Notes: generated by a model not told the origin, from the sequence alone. Shown: positions 25,951 through 35,803, numbered from the stretch's first letter. The stretch: 64,000 nt of DNA from JAKQDH01 sp029558835 (GCA_035356615.1 DAOQSN010000016.1:39165-103164); one strand, 5' to 3'. Numbers and translations: made by a program.

Positions 25951-28900
25951 CCCGCCGCTCCTGCAGCGCGCAGTACAATACCGGCACGATCAGCATCGTC
26001 ATGATCTCGATCACCATGCCGCCGAACGAAGGAATGGCCATCGGTACCATGATGTCCGCGCCGCGACCCGTCGAGGTCAGGACCGGGAGCAGCGCCAGGA
26101 TCGTCGTGCCCGTCGTCATCAGGCACGGCCGCACCCTCCGACTTGCCCCTTCCAGCGTGGCCGCCCGCACCGCAGCCACGTCGGTCGGCGCGGTCTCGGC
26201 AAAGGCGCTCTCCAGATACGTGGTCATCACGACGCCGTCGTCCTCCGCAATGCCGAACAAGGCCAGGAAGCCCACCCAGATCGCTACACTCAGGTTAATG
26301 GGATGGACCTGGAATACCTCGCGGAGATTGACCCCGAGGACCGTCACGTCCAGGAACCACGGCTGGTTGTAACACCAGATGAGGATGAAGCCGCCCGCCC
26401 AGGCGACGATGATCCCGGCGAAGACCATCCCCGTCGTGAGCACCGACCTGAACTGCAAATACAGAATGACGAAGATGATGAAGAGCGACAGCGGCAGCAC
26501 CACCATCAGCTTCTTCTCCGACCGCACCTGGTTCTCGTAGGTGCCGGCGAAACTGTAGCTGACTCCGTCGGGCAGGGCCAACTCACCACTCTGCCTCTTC
26601 TCCTGCAGGAAGGCGGCCACCTGTTCGACCACGTCCACCTCCGCGTAGCCCGGTCGCCGGTCGAACAGCACATAGCCGACCAGGAACGTGTCCTCGCTCT
26701 TAATCATCTCCGGGCCGCGCACATAGTTGATCCTCGCCAGTTGGATCAGCGGCACCTGCGCGCCGTCGGCGGCTGGGACCAGAACGCGCTCCAGGGCCTC
26801 CAGGTTGTCGCGCAGCTCGCGGGGGTAACGCACGCGCACCGGAAACCGTTCCCGGCCCTCCACGGTAAAGGTCAGCGGCCTGCCGCCGAGGGCTACCTCG
26901 ATGACCTCCTGCACCTCGGCGACCATCACGCCGTAGCGGGCGGCCGCAGTGCGGTCGATCTCGATTTCCAGATAGGGTTTGCCGACGAGCCGGTCGGCGA
27001 CGACCGTCTCCGGCGGGACCGCTTCTACCTGCTTCAGGAAGTGCTCAATCCGGAGCGCGCCGGCCTCGATCGACGCCAGATCGGGCCCCTTGACTTTCAC
27101 GCCCATGGGGGCGCGCATGCCGCTCTGCAGCATCACGATGCGCGCGGCGATGGGCTGGAGCTTGGGGGCCGACGTGGTGCCCGGGATGCGGGTGGCCTCC
27201 ACGATCAAGTCCCAGATGTCGTCGGGCCGCCGGACTCCCGGCCAAGCCGCGCGACCGTCGTTCAGAGCGGGATCAAGCGCCGGCCGCCACAGGCGAAACG
27301 GGTAACCGTGCGGATCGGCAATCAGCGCCCCGCGCTCGTCCCGCGCGAATTTCCCTCGCACTCTGTAGGGTTCACCGTCAGGCGCCAACACGGGTTGTCC
27401 CTCCGGCGTCCGGAGCCAATCCGTGTCGGCCGGGTCACACCGGAACAGCAGCCGTCGCCCCCCGGCGTCCGTCAGGAACTCCGGATGATAGTTGATCACC
27501 GTCTCGATCATCGACAGCGGTGCCGGGTCGAGGGCACTCTCCACCCGCCCCAGCTTGCCGACCGCCGACTCCACCTCGGGGATGCGTGCCAGCGCCAGGT
27601 CCTGCTTCTGCAAAACGTCCACCACCTCGCTGATGGAAGCGTGCGGCATCGTCACCGGCATATACAGATAGGAGCCCTCGTCCAGCGGCGGCATGAACTC
27701 CTTGCCCAGACCGGGAAACTGCCCGGCCAGGTAACGCGCCGGCGCGGAAGCGTGCCAGCCTGCCGGCAGCCAGCCCAACAGACCGTCGTGCCCGCGCCAG
27801 ATGAGCGCTCCCAGCACCAGCGTGCCCAACGGCAACATCAGAAAGGTGACCTTGTGACCCAGGGCCCAACGCAGCACATAAGGATACACGACCCGGAACA
27901 GTTCCAGGAACAGCAGCAACCCGCCCACCGCGGCCACCACAAACACCAGGTTGCGCAGCAGCCCGTGCTCCGGCCCGATCGGCAGCCAGTGCTGGGTGAG
28001 CACGACGGCCATGGCCGCCGCCACCGCGACGTTGCCCAGCCACGGCAGCCACCGTTTCACGCCGGTCGGCAGCACGGGCGCCGCCACTGCGTACCCACCC
28101 AGCACCGTCAGCAGCAGCCCCAGCCACCACCATTGCCAGACCACCACCACCGCCACGGCCACCGCCAGCAGCACCCCTCCACCCGCCCAGCGCCGACCCT
28201 GGCGGGCTTCCGCGTCGCGCGCCAGCACCAGGTGCGCGGCGGCCGGAATCACCGTCAACGCCACGATGACGGAGGCCGTCAGGGCGAAGGTCTTGGTGTA
28301 CGCCAGGGGCTTGAAGAGCTTGCCTTCGACCCCCTCCATCGTCAGCACCGGCAGGAAGCCGACGATCGTGGTCGCCACGGCCGCCAGGACGGCGCCGCCC
28401 ACCTCACTGGCCGCCCGATAGACGACCTCCAGTCGCGGCGCGCGCGGGTCCGCTTTCCGCAGGTGGGTAAGGATGTTCTCACAGATGATAATGCCCATGT
28501 CCACCAGCGTGCCGATGGCGATGGCGATGCCGGATAACGCCACGATGTTGGCGTCCACGCCGGTCACCCGCATGGCGATGAAGGTCATCAGCACCGCCAG
28601 CGGCAGCAGGCCGGCAATCAGAATGGAGCTCCGTAAATGGCGGACCATCACCACCACGACAATGATGGTGATGAGGATCTCCTCGAACAGCGCGGCGTTG
28701 AGGGTTTCCAGCGTCTCGTAAATCAGGCCAGTGCGATCATAGAACGGCACGATCGTCACGCGGCTGGCCGTGCCGTCGGGCAGTGCCCGGTGCGGCAGGC
28801 TCGGGGCGATCTCGGCGATCTTGTTCTTGACCTCCCGGATGGCCGCCAGCGGGTTCGCCCCGTAACGTACCACCACCACGCCGCCGACCACCTCGGCCCC

Positions 28901-29851
28901 CTGCTTGTCCAGGACGCCGCGCCGCTCCGCCGGTCCCAGTGTCACCACGGCCACGTCCCGCACCCGGAGGGGGACGTTCTCATTAACTGTTACGACCGCC
29001 TCCTCCAGGTCGCGCACGGACTTGACAAAGCCGACGCCGCGGATGGCGTACTCGACGTTGTTGATCTCAATGGTGCGGGCGCCCCCATCCAGGTTGGACA
29101 TCTGCACTGCGCGGACCACTTCCTCCAGCGTAACGCGATGAGCGCGCATGGCGGCCGGGTCCACGTCCACCTGGTATTCCTGCACGTGCCCACCGATGGA
29201 GGCCACCTCGGCCACGCCGGGCGCGGAAAGCAGCGCATAACGCACGTACCAGTCCTGAAGCGTGCGCAGCTCGTGCAGGTCCCAGCCTCCCGTGGGCCGT
29301 CCCTGCTCGTCCCGGCCTTCGAGTGTGTACCAGAAGACCTGTCCTAAACCCGTGGCGTCGGGCCCTAGCGTGGGCCGCACACCCGCCGGCAGGGTCCCCT
29401 CCGGCAGAGCCGCCAGCTTCTCCAGCACCCGCGAACGCGACCAGTAGAAGTCCACCTTCTCCTCGAAGATCACATAGATCGTCGAGAAGCCGAACATCGA
29501 ATAGCTGCGAATCGTCTTGACGCCGGGTGTGCCCAATAGCGACACCGTCAGCGGGTACGTGATCTGGTCCTCGACGTCTTGCGGCGAACGCCCTTCCCAC
29601 TCGGTAAATACAATCTGCTGGTTCTCACCAAGGTCGGGAATCGCATCCACCGGCACGGGATTGCGCGGGAAGCCGCCAAGGTTCCAGTCAAACGGCGCCG
29701 TCCGCAACCCCCACCCGATCACGAACAGCGTGCACAGCGCAACGACCAGCTTGTTTTCCAGGCAGAAGCGAATGATGCGATCAACCCAGGAAGCCCGGCC
29801 GCACCCGGCACGCCCCTCCCCGCCCACCGGCACCGAGGGGTCGCTACTCAT
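25922..29851 (-). CDS. cusA-like: CusA/CzcA-type heavy-metal RND efflux pump, enlarged
   Basis: 1309 residues from the ATG at 29851, overlapping the upstream adaptor gene by eight bases. Proton-driven inner-membrane pump of a tripartite metal exporter. N-terminal TM1, VDAIPDLGENQQIV, porter domains, and the proton-relay helix GIAIAIGTLVDMGIIICENI are typical. Family length is about 1040; two insertions explain the excess. Residues about 545-660 add roughly four hydrophobic segments (WWWLGLLLTVLGGYAVAAP and neighbours). Residues about 790-880 add a soluble loop with a DADTDWL/LAPDGEPYRVRGKF stretch. Conserved blocks resume at GKEFMPPLDEGSYLYMPVT and SGMRAPMGVKVKGPD. Copper or silver is the likely substrate from the YHS and CusB-like neighbours. 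Confidence 0.93.
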   Translation of the reverse strand: MSSDPSVPVGGEGRAGCGRASWVDRIIRFCLENKLVVALCTLFVIGWGLRTAPFDWNLGGFPRNPVPVDAIPDLGENQQIVFTEWEGRSPQDVEDQITYPLTVSLLGTPGVKTIRSYSMFGFSTIYVIFEEKVDFYWSRSRVLEKLAALPEGTLPAGVRPTLGPDATGLGQVFWYTLEGRDEQGRPTGGWDLHELRTLQDWYVRYALLSAPGVAEVASIGGHVQEYQVDVDPAAMRAHRVTLEEVVRAVQMSNLDGGARTIEINNVEYAIRGVGFVKSVRDLEEAVVTVNENVPLRVRDVAVVTLGPAERRGVLDKQGAEVVGGVVVVRYGANPLAAIREVKNKIAEIAPSLPHRALPDGTASRVTIVPFYDRTGLIYETLETLNAALFEEILITIIVVVVMVRHLRSSILIAGLLPLAVLMTFIAMRVTGVDANIVALSGIAIAIGTLVDMGIIICENILTHLRKADPRAPRLEVVYRAASEVGGAVLAAVATTIVGFLPVLTMEGVEGKLFKPLAYTKTFALTASVIVALTVIPAAAHLVLARDAEARQGRRWAGGGVLLAVAVAVVVVWQWWWLGLLLTVLGGYAVAAPVLPTGVKRWLPWLGNVAVAAAMAVVLTQHWLPIGPEHGLLRNLVFVVAAVGGLLLFLELFRVVYPYVLRWALGHKVTFLMLPLGTLVLGALIWRGHDGLLGWLPAGWHASAPARYLAGQFPGLGKEFMPPLDEGSYLYMPVTMPHASISEVVDVLQKQDLALARIPEVESAVGKLGRVESALDPAPLSMIETVINYHPEFLTDAGGRRLLFRCDPADTDWLRTPEGQPVLAPDGEPYRVRGKFARDERGALIADPHGYPFRLWRPALDPALNDGRAAWPGVRRPDDIWDLIVEATRIPGTTSAPKLQPIAARIVMLQSGMRAPMGVKVKGPDLASIEAGALRIEHFLKQVEAVPPETVVADRLVGKPYLEIEIDRTAAARYGVMVAEVQEVIEVALGGRPLTFTVEGRERFPVRVRYPRELRDNLEALERVLVPAADGAQVPLIQLARINYVRGPEMIKSEDTFLVGYVLFDRRPGYAEVDVVEQVAAFLQEKRQSGELALPDGVSYSFAGTYENQVRSEKKLMVVLPLSLFIIFVILYLQFRSVLTTGMVFAGIIVAWAGGFILIWCYNQPWFLDVTVLGVNLREVFQVHPINLSVAIWVGFLALFGIAEDDGVVMTTYLESAFAETAPTDVAAVRAATLEGASRRVRPCLMTTGTTILALLPVLTSTGRGADIMVPMAIPSFGGMVIEIMTMLIVPVLYCALQERRVKARAKRGG

Positions 29852-31502
29852 GATGAGAACTCCCGCCCGCGCTGCCGCCCGTGTGCGAACCGTGGTGCTC
29901 GGCACCGGTCGGCCCTCGCCCGCCCGCCGGGCTCATCATGCTCGGCTCCGCGCGGATCTGCATGGCGCTGTCCAGCTTGAAGTTGCCGTTGACGACCACC
30001 CGCTCGCCCTCGTGCAGGCCCTCCCGCACCACGTAATCGTCGCCGGCCCGCGCGCCCAGCACGACCTCACGGCCCTGGTACGTACCCGGCGCATCAGGCA
30101 GCTCGACGTACACCACCGCGCGTCTGCCGGTCAGCAGCGGCGCGCTGCGCGGCACCACCAGCGGCGCTCGCTCGGCGTCACCGTCCGCGGCCACGTATCC
30201 CAAGGACTCCGCCGGCACCAGCGGCATGCCACAGACATCGCACGCCCCCGGCCCATCCTTCACGATCTCCGGGTGCATCGGGCTGATCCACTTGCCCGCC
30301 AGATCGCTGTTCATCACCCGTCCGCCGGCCGCGATCTGCGCGTACACGCGGGCGCGCACGAACATCTCCGGCTTGAGCCGCCCGTCGACGTTCGGGACGT
30401 TCACGCGCACCTTGACCGTGCGGGTGCGACCGTCGAGCACCGGGTCAATGAACGCGATCCTGCCGCTGAACTTCTCGCCCGGATACGCCTGGACCTCGAA
30501 CTCCACGGGCTGTCCATACCGCAGGAACACCAGGTCGGACTCATAGGCATCCAGTTTCACCCAGACCCGCGACAGGTCGGCAATGGTGTAGATGCGCGTT
30601 CCCGTCTCGACATACATGCCCTCGACGGCGTTCTTGTCTATCACCACGCCGCCGCTGGGGGCGTAGATCGTCAGATGATCCGTGGGGGCTCCGCGTGCCT
30701 CAATCTCTTCGATTTGAGCGTCCGTCAGCCCCCACAGGCGCAGCTTCGCCCGGATGTCCTCGAGCCATTGCCACCGCGCGGCGGAGGCGCTCTCACCCCC
30801 GCCTTCGGTGGCAGCGGTGGTCACCCGTTTGGCCTGCAGCAGTTCCTCCTGGGCGGCCAGCAGCTCCGGACTGTAGAGATAGACGAGGTGGTCTCCCTCC
30901 CGCACGGGCACGCCGGTGTAATCTACATAGAGACGGTCAAGGCGCCCGGGGACACGCGCGGCAATGTAGCGCAGCCGCGTCTCGTCGTAGTCCACCTTGC
31001 CGATCATGCCGACCTCGGCCGTAACGAACTTGCGCTCGACCGGGGCGACCCGGACGCCCGCAAGCTGCTGGGCCAGGGGCGTAAGAGTCAGCGTCCGCGG
31101 CGGGGCCGGCGCATCCCCGGCCGGCGCCTCCGTCTCCACCTCCACCATTTCCATGCCGCAGATCGGGCACTTACCGGGATGGGGCAGCGGCGGCACGCAG
31201 AACATCGAGCAGGCGTATTTCGGCTGCTTGGCGGCCGCGGGCGCGCCAGCTTCAACATGGACCAAATCCATGCCACAAACCGGACACCTACCCGGTCTCG
31301 ACCGCCGGATTTCCGGGTGCATCGAGCAGGTCCAAACCTCGAGCGGCGCCGCCGCGGACTCTGCGGGGGCGTCCAGGCTGCCCGCGGCTGGCTCCCTCAC
31401 CACGCCGCGGAACCAGTACCCCAACCCGAAGATCACCAGCGCCGCGAGCACCATACCGAACCTCACCAGCACCCTCACCAAACTCCCGGTGGTCTGTGAC
31501 AT
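29844..31502 (-). CDS. cusB-like: CusB-type membrane fusion protein with three metal-binding motifs
   Basis: 552 residues from the ATG at 31502. An N-terminal membrane anchor (VLVRFGMVLAALVIFGLGYWF) is followed by two heavy-metal-binding domains: CSMHPEI...PGRCPVCGMDL (about 57-85) and a variant CSMFCVPPLPHPGKCPICGMEM (about 98-125). Next come barrel-sandwich, hairpin and beta-barrel domains of a periplasmic adaptor. A third copy (SPMHPEIVKDGPGACDVCGMPL, about 403-425) lies in the C-terminal part. It links pump and outer-membrane channel and probably hands metal to the pump. It is four bases from the TolC-family gene and overlaps the pump gene, so one operon. Confidence 0.93.
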   Translation of the reverse strand: MSQTTGSLVRVLVRFGMVLAALVIFGLGYWFRGVVREPAAGSLDAPAESAAAPLEVWTCSMHPEIRRSRPGRCPVCGMDLVHVEAGAPAAAKQPKYACSMFCVPPLPHPGKCPICGMEMVEVETEAPAGDAPAPPRTLTLTPLAQQLAGVRVAPVERKFVTAEVGMIGKVDYDETRLRYIAARVPGRLDRLYVDYTGVPVREGDHLVYLYSPELLAAQEELLQAKRVTTAATEGGGESASAARWQWLEDIRAKLRLWGLTDAQIEEIEARGAPTDHLTIYAPSGGVVIDKNAVEGMYVETGTRIYTIADLSRVWVKLDAYESDLVFLRYGQPVEFEVQAYPGEKFSGRIAFIDPVLDGRTRTVKVRVNVPNVDGRLKPEMFVRARVYAQIAAGGRVMNSDLAGKWISPMHPEIVKDGPGACDVCGMPLVPAESLGYVAADGDAERAPLVVPRSAPLLTGRRAVVYVELPDAPGTYQGREVVLGARAGDDYVVREGLHEGERVVVNGNFKLDSAMQIRAEPSMMSPAGGRGPTGAEHHGSHTGGSAGGSSHHE

Positions 31503-31505
31503 GGC

Positions 31506-33107
31506 TCAATCACCTGTTTCCCCGAGCGGAACATCATGCGGCGCAGGCTGCGCGCCGGGCGTACCGGGCTGCGCGTCAGGCCGCAACCCAGGCAATGTCG
31601 TCCAAGGCTGTCCCATGAGCATCTCCAGCTCCGCCAGGCGCTGGGCCCGATCCGCCCGTGCCCGCGCGTGCGCCAAACCGAATTCCAGCAGCGTGCGTTC
31701 CGCATCGACCAGGTCCAGGAAACTCGCGCTACCCGCCTGAAACGCGGTTTGCGTGGCCTGCAATGACTCCCGGGCCTTCGGTAGCAGCGTCGCCCCGTAC
31801 AACTCCACCTTGCGCTGGGCATCACGGTAGGCAAACAACACGCGTTTCACCTGGGCCTGCAAGGCGTTTTGCCGCTGGGCGCGTGCGCTGAGCGCGGAAC
31901 GATACTGTGCCTCCGCCTCGCGCACGCCGGCCGCGTACTTGCCCGCCCAGATGGGCAGGTTCATCGACACCAACACCGCCCAGGAGTCCATATCCTCGTC
32001 GGACGGCTCACCGCCGCGCAGCCCGCGCGCCAGTCCGTACACATCGAGCGGGTCGGCCGTCCGGCTCCGCAGTCGCCCCAGAGTGCCCAGCGCCTCAGGC
32101 GAGGTCCACCCCGCCAGCGGCGGATCATCCGCCCGCCGCGCGCTCGTGTACTCGAAGCCGACCATGAAATCTGGGAAGTATCCCTTGCGCGCCAACGTCA
32201 CCGCCTGCCGGGCCAGCTCGATCTCGGCGTCCAGCACCCGCAGGGTTGGGCTGCTCGTGGCGAGCCGCGCGAGAACCTCCGCCTCAGCCAGCGATGGCGA
32301 CAACTGCCCAATCTCCGGGGGCACGGGTAACTCCCGGTGCGGGGCGCGGTTCAGCGCGGCATTGAGTCGCGCCTGCACAGGCGCTCGTTCGTCCTCCAGA
32401 GTGCGCAACTGGTCCTCGACGCGTCCCAGTTCGACCTGGGCCCGGATGACCTCGGGGTGGCCGGCCGCCGCCGCCCGGTAGCGGACGCGGGCGACGCTCT
32501 CCAACTGCCTCACCAGTTCGACGTTCTGACGCACGACCTCCAGCGCCTGGCCGAGGTAGTAATACTCATAGTAGGCGTCCTGGACTTCATAGAACAAAGC
32601 GAGGCGCTGCTCCTGCAACTCCTCCCACGCCCCTTGCGCCGCGGCGGCGGCGAGGGCCCCCTGCAAGCCGCGCTTCCCGGGCCACGGCAACATCTGGGAA
32701 AGCTCGACGCTCTGTTCGCGCGGCTCCAGCGGGCTACCCGCCTCGGCCACCATGTGCCGGTAGGTCAGTTGCGGATCCGCCAGCGCGCGCGCCTGCGGCA
32801 CGCGCTCCACGGCCGCCTGCCAACGCGCGAAGGCCGCCTTCAATCCGGGGTTGTTGAGTGCGGCGTAGGTGAGGTAGTCATGCAGCCCCGCCCGCTCATC
32901 GAGAACGGGCAACTCTTGCACCTCGGCACCGGCAGCCGCGGGCCAAGCCGGTGTCCCCGGAGCGTGCCGCACGTGTGGTGGCCGCTTGGCCAGCAGCGCG
33001 GCCGACGGCGGCGCCGGGCGGCAGGCGCCGCTGCAAGCACCGACCGCAAGCGCCAGCGCCCCGGCCACCGTCGCCCGATGCCTTCTCCGCGCCGGCGTCC
33101 ACAACAT
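31506..33107 (-). CDS. cusC-like: TolC-family outer-membrane efflux lipoprotein (CusC-like)
   Basis: 533 residues from the ATG at 33107, with GAAGGG about nine bases upstream. Lipoprotein signal ends in LAVGAC. Two OEP repeats of long coiled coils follow (ALNNPGLKAAFARWQAAVERVPQARALADPQLTY; later SPTLRVLDAEIELARQAVTLARKGYFPDFMVGFEY and LFAYRDAQRKVELYGATLLPKARESLQATQTAFQAGSASFLDLVDAER). It forms the outer-membrane channel of the metal exporter. The upstream 380 bases hold two palindromic elements, which separate it from the YHS protein gene. Confidence 0.92.
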   Translation of the reverse strand: MLWTPARRRHRATVAGALALAVGACSGACRPAPPSAALLAKRPPHVRHAPGTPAWPAAAGAEVQELPVLDERAGLHDYLTYAALNNPGLKAAFARWQAAVERVPQARALADPQLTYRHMVAEAGSPLEPREQSVELSQMLPWPGKRGLQGALAAAAAQGAWEELQEQRLALFYEVQDAYYEYYYLGQALEVVRQNVELVRQLESVARVRYRAAAAGHPEVIRAQVELGRVEDQLRTLEDERAPVQARLNAALNRAPHRELPVPPEIGQLSPSLAEAEVLARLATSSPTLRVLDAEIELARQAVTLARKGYFPDFMVGFEYTSARRADDPPLAGWTSPEALGTLGRLRSRTADPLDVYGLARGLRGGEPSDEDMDSWAVLVSMNLPIWAGKYAAGVREAEAQYRSALSARAQRQNALQAQVKRVLFAYRDAQRKVELYGATLLPKARESLQATQTAFQAGSASFLDLVDAERTLLEFGLAHARARADRAQRLAELEMLMGQPWTTLPGLRPDAQPGTPGAQPAPHDVPLGETGD

Positions 33108-33484
33108 GTCTGCGCCCTTCTCGTTACCGGTGCTCGTCCTCACCCACGGGTGGCCCACGCCCTCTGGACCGGCCGGGTGGCCCAGGTCCTCTGGCCAGGC
33201 GGCCCAGGTCCTTTGGACCGGGGGCACCGATGACGGGCGGGCACGGGCATGCGGCATCTAAACCCCTCTCCCTTTCAGGGGGAGGGGCAGGGGTGAGGGT
33301 GACGAACGCCAAGTCGCATCCAATCGCCCACTCGCGTGCCGTATGACCCCTCTCCCTTCCAGGGAGAGGGGTAGGGGTGAGGGTGATGGCCGCAAAGACA
33401 CCGCCAACGGCCCACAAGCGTGCTTGCCCATCACCGCTGTCGCGCGCCGGTCCAGAGCCGGTGCCACGCCGTCATCCGCCGTTA
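33108..33484. other. Intergenic with two palindromic elements
   Basis: 377 bases without a gene inside the efflux operon. Two family A copies (33261-33300 and 33345-33384) share ACCCCTCTCCCTT...GGGTGAGGGTGA and are 84 bases apart. Three CCCAGGTCCTTTGGACC-type palindromes lie between 33150 and 33227. Confidence 0.65.
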
Positions 33485-34177
33485 CTACGGCTCAGCGTGC
33501 GGGTTCCCCTCCTTGTCTGCGGAGGCCTTCTTCACCTTGGCCCAGTCGATGCGGATACCCTGTGCCACCAGGTTGGCATCGTACTTGGCCGGCTCCTCCA
33601 GCAGCTTTTTGTCACAGCCCTTGCAGCAGAAGTAGATGGTCTCGCCGGTGGGCAGCACCGTCAGGGCCGTCGGGTCGATCCGGTGCCCCATCACCGGGCA
33701 GTTCGTCTGCCAAGTGTAGCAATCCGCCAGGGCTGCGGCATAGTCGGCCGGCTTTGCCCGGTACTTCTCCATGCAGCCGGGCCCGCAGAAGTAGACCTTC
33801 TGCCCGTCGTGCTCGACGCTCATCTTCGAGTCCACCGCCCGCCCGGAGATCGGACAGCGCACCTGGACCTTCGGCAGCTTCGCCAGCAGCTCGCGCTGCG
33901 CCGCGACCTCCTTGTCGTACTTGCCCGGCTCCGCCTCGAAGCGTTTGAGGCACTCCGGGCAGCAGAAGAAGATCGGCCCCGCATCCGCGGCCTTCTTGAC
34001 GAACCAACTCGCCGGCACGCCGCAAACCGGGCAGCGCGGCAGGGCCGCCTGCTCTGCCTTCGCCGAGGGCGTCGCAGGCTCACCAGGCCCACCGGCGTAG
34101 GCCGCCGCCGCCCACATCCCCCCGCCAGCCACCAGTACCAGCGCCGCAACTGCAACCGATCGTACGCTACGCACCAT
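33485..34177 (-). CDS. Secreted triple YHS/TRASH-type metal-binding protein
   Basis: 230 residues from the ATG at 34177. Signal peptide (MVRSVRSVAVAALVLVAGGG...AAAAYA). Three successive modules follow the pattern CPxxGxxxx...xxxYFCxxxCxxxFxxxPxxY: CPVCGVPASWF...FFCCPECLKRFEAEPGKY, CPISGRAVDSK...VYFCGPGCMEKYRAKPADY and CPVMGHRIDP...IYFCCKGCDKKLLEEPAKY. Such domains bind copper or other soft metals. It is likely a periplasmic metal buffer or chaperone for the adjacent Cus-like exporter. The divergent selD gene lies 280 bases away; no clear metalloregulator site was recognised in the gap. Confidence 0.88.
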   Translation of the reverse strand: MVRSVRSVAVAALVLVAGGGMWAAAAYAGGPGEPATPSAKAEQAALPRCPVCGVPASWFVKKAADAGPIFFCCPECLKRFEAEPGKYDKEVAAQRELLAKLPKVQVRCPISGRAVDSKMSVEHDGQKVYFCGPGCMEKYRAKPADYAAALADCYTWQTNCPVMGHRIDPTALTVLPTGETIYFCCKGCDKKLLEEPAKYDANLVAQGIRIDWAKVKKASADKEGNPHAEP

Positions 34178-34456
34178 GATGCGATCTCCACTCCAATGGC
34201 CGGCTCCATTCCGTGAGACCGGCGTGCCGCCGGGCCCTCCCACGTCATGGGCGCGGAACATCCGTCCCTTGCACGGGGGATTGTTGCGGGGCTGCGTCAG
34301 GATTGCTTGTAACGTGCCGGTCACTTACCGGCGGCGCCGCTCCTGCGCGTCAGTCTTGTTGACACGCCGCGGGCACTGCGGGTACTGAGAGAGCCGGCGC
34401 CGGCCGGGACGCGGATACGCCGCCCTTTGCCAGCGCGACCGAACCGGGAACGACTC

Positions 34457-35503
34457 ATGACGGATGCACGCCAAGTTCGTCTGACGGCCTACGCAAGCTG
34501 TGCCGGCTGAGCGGGCAAGCTCCCGGTCGGAGCCATGGCGCAGGTTCTGCGCAACCAGCCCAAGCCGACGGACCCCAACCTGCTGGTGGGCATCGACTTC
34601 TTCGACGACGCCGGCGTTTACCGGATCAACGACACCACGGCGCTGGTGCTGACCGTCGATTTCTTCCCGCCGCTGGTGGACGACCCGTACCAGTTCGGCC
34701 GGGTGGCGGCCGCCAATGCCCTGTCCGACGTCTACGCGATGGGCGGCCGGCCCATCGCCGCGCTGAACCTCGTCGGCTTCCCCGATCAGGAACTGCCGGC
34801 TGAGATCCTCGGCAAAATCCTGCGCGGCGGGCACGAGCGGGTCACCGCGGCCGGGGCGGTCATCGCCGGCGGGCACAGCATCCGCGACCAGGAGGTCAAG
34901 TACGGCATGGCCGTCACCGGCCTCGTCCATCCCGACCGCATCGTGGCCAACGCCGGCGCCCGCGCCGGTGACGTGCTCGTCCTGACCAAGCCGATCGGCT
35001 CGGGCATCCTGGCCTCGGCCGCCAAAGTCGGCGAGATCTCAGCCGCCGATTTCCAGGAAACCATCGACATCATGACCGAGCTGAACGCCGGCGCCTGCAC
35101 GGCCATGCTCGAGGTCGGCGTGCACGCTGCCACCGACATCACGGGCTTCGGCCTGCTGGGCCACGCCCACGAACTGGCCCACGGCAGCGGGGTGACCGTC
35201 GAGATCGACAGCGGCCGCGTGCCCCTGCTTGCCAAGGCGCTGGAACTGGCCGACGGCGGCATCATCACCCGCGCCTACGCCAGCAACCTCGAGTATTTGG
35301 GCGATCGGCTTCTCGCAGAGGGGGCCGACGAGTTGTTGGTGGACGTGCTGGCGGACGCGCAGACTTCCGGTGGTCTGCTCATCGCGGTCGCGCCCGACCG
35401 CGTGGACGCGCTGCTCGCGGCCCTGCGCCGCGAACGGACGCCCTGCGCCGCCGTCATCGGCCGAGTCAGCGGACCATCGGCGCACACCATCGTCGTGCGG
35501 TAG
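34457..35503 (+). CDS. selD: Selenide, water dikinase (SelD), itself a selenoprotein
   Basis: 348 residues if the in-frame TGA at 34508-34510 is read as selenocysteine. The ATG at 34457 gives MTDARQVRLTAYASCAG-Sec18-AGKLPVGAMAQVL. This aligns with the active-site region of E. coli SelD (QYSHGAG-Cys17-GCKI); Sec18 takes the place of the catalytic Cys17 and Lys21 that of Lys20. The rest is canonical SelD (VGIDFFDDAGVYRIND, AANALSDVYAMGGRP, AGGHSI, ATDITGFGLLGHAHEL, DAQTSGGLL). It makes selenophosphate from selenide and ATP. A start at the next Met (34535) would drop the catalytic residue. A stem-loop directly after the TGA resembles a bacterial SECIS. The organism therefore should have selA, selB and selC elsewhere. 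Confidence 0.93.
34508..34533 (+). promoter_or_regulatory. UGA selenocysteine codon and SECIS-like hairpin in selD
   Basis: TGA at 34508-34510 is followed after eight bases by GCTCC (34519-34523), loop CGGTC (34524-34528) and GGAGC (34529-34533), a perfect five-base-pair stem. The loop contains GGU like the SelB-binding loop of E. coli fdhF. The spacing is slightly shorter than in fdhF. Confidence 0.75.
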
Positions 35504-35803
35504 CAGCGGGATTCACGCCGTGCCGAATGCAGAATGAAGAAGGAAGAATGCAGACAGCAACGGCGCGTGCACAGGCTCCTTCTGCCATCTCAGGGGTGCC
35601 TTCGGCGTTCCGGACGCCGGGTGCCATGCTCTCGCGCAGCGTGAGCATGTGTACGCGGCACAACGGCGGGCCATCCGCCCCACCGCATGGCCACGCCCGC
35701 GCCTGCACCGTCGGCCCTGCCTGCCGACAAGCAAGCCCCCGCGACCAATGGCCAAGGACCAGACTCCTCTCCCTCCCAGGGAGAGGGGTTCTGTTGAACG
35801 CTC
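35504..35803. other. Intergenic repeats after selD
   Basis: 300 bases without a gene. 35524-35556 holds GAATGCAGAATGAAGAA direct repeats (family B). 35763-35792 is a family A palindrome just beyond the stop of the convergent PEP-CTERM gene. Confidence 0.6.

Noticed and set aside
25577..28537. 986-codon frame on the plus strand
   Set aside because: Antisense shadow of the RND pump gene; composition His/Gln/Arg-rich with no domain pattern.
29517..31499. 660-codon plus-strand frame
   Set aside because: Antisense shadow of the adaptor gene and the start of the pump gene.
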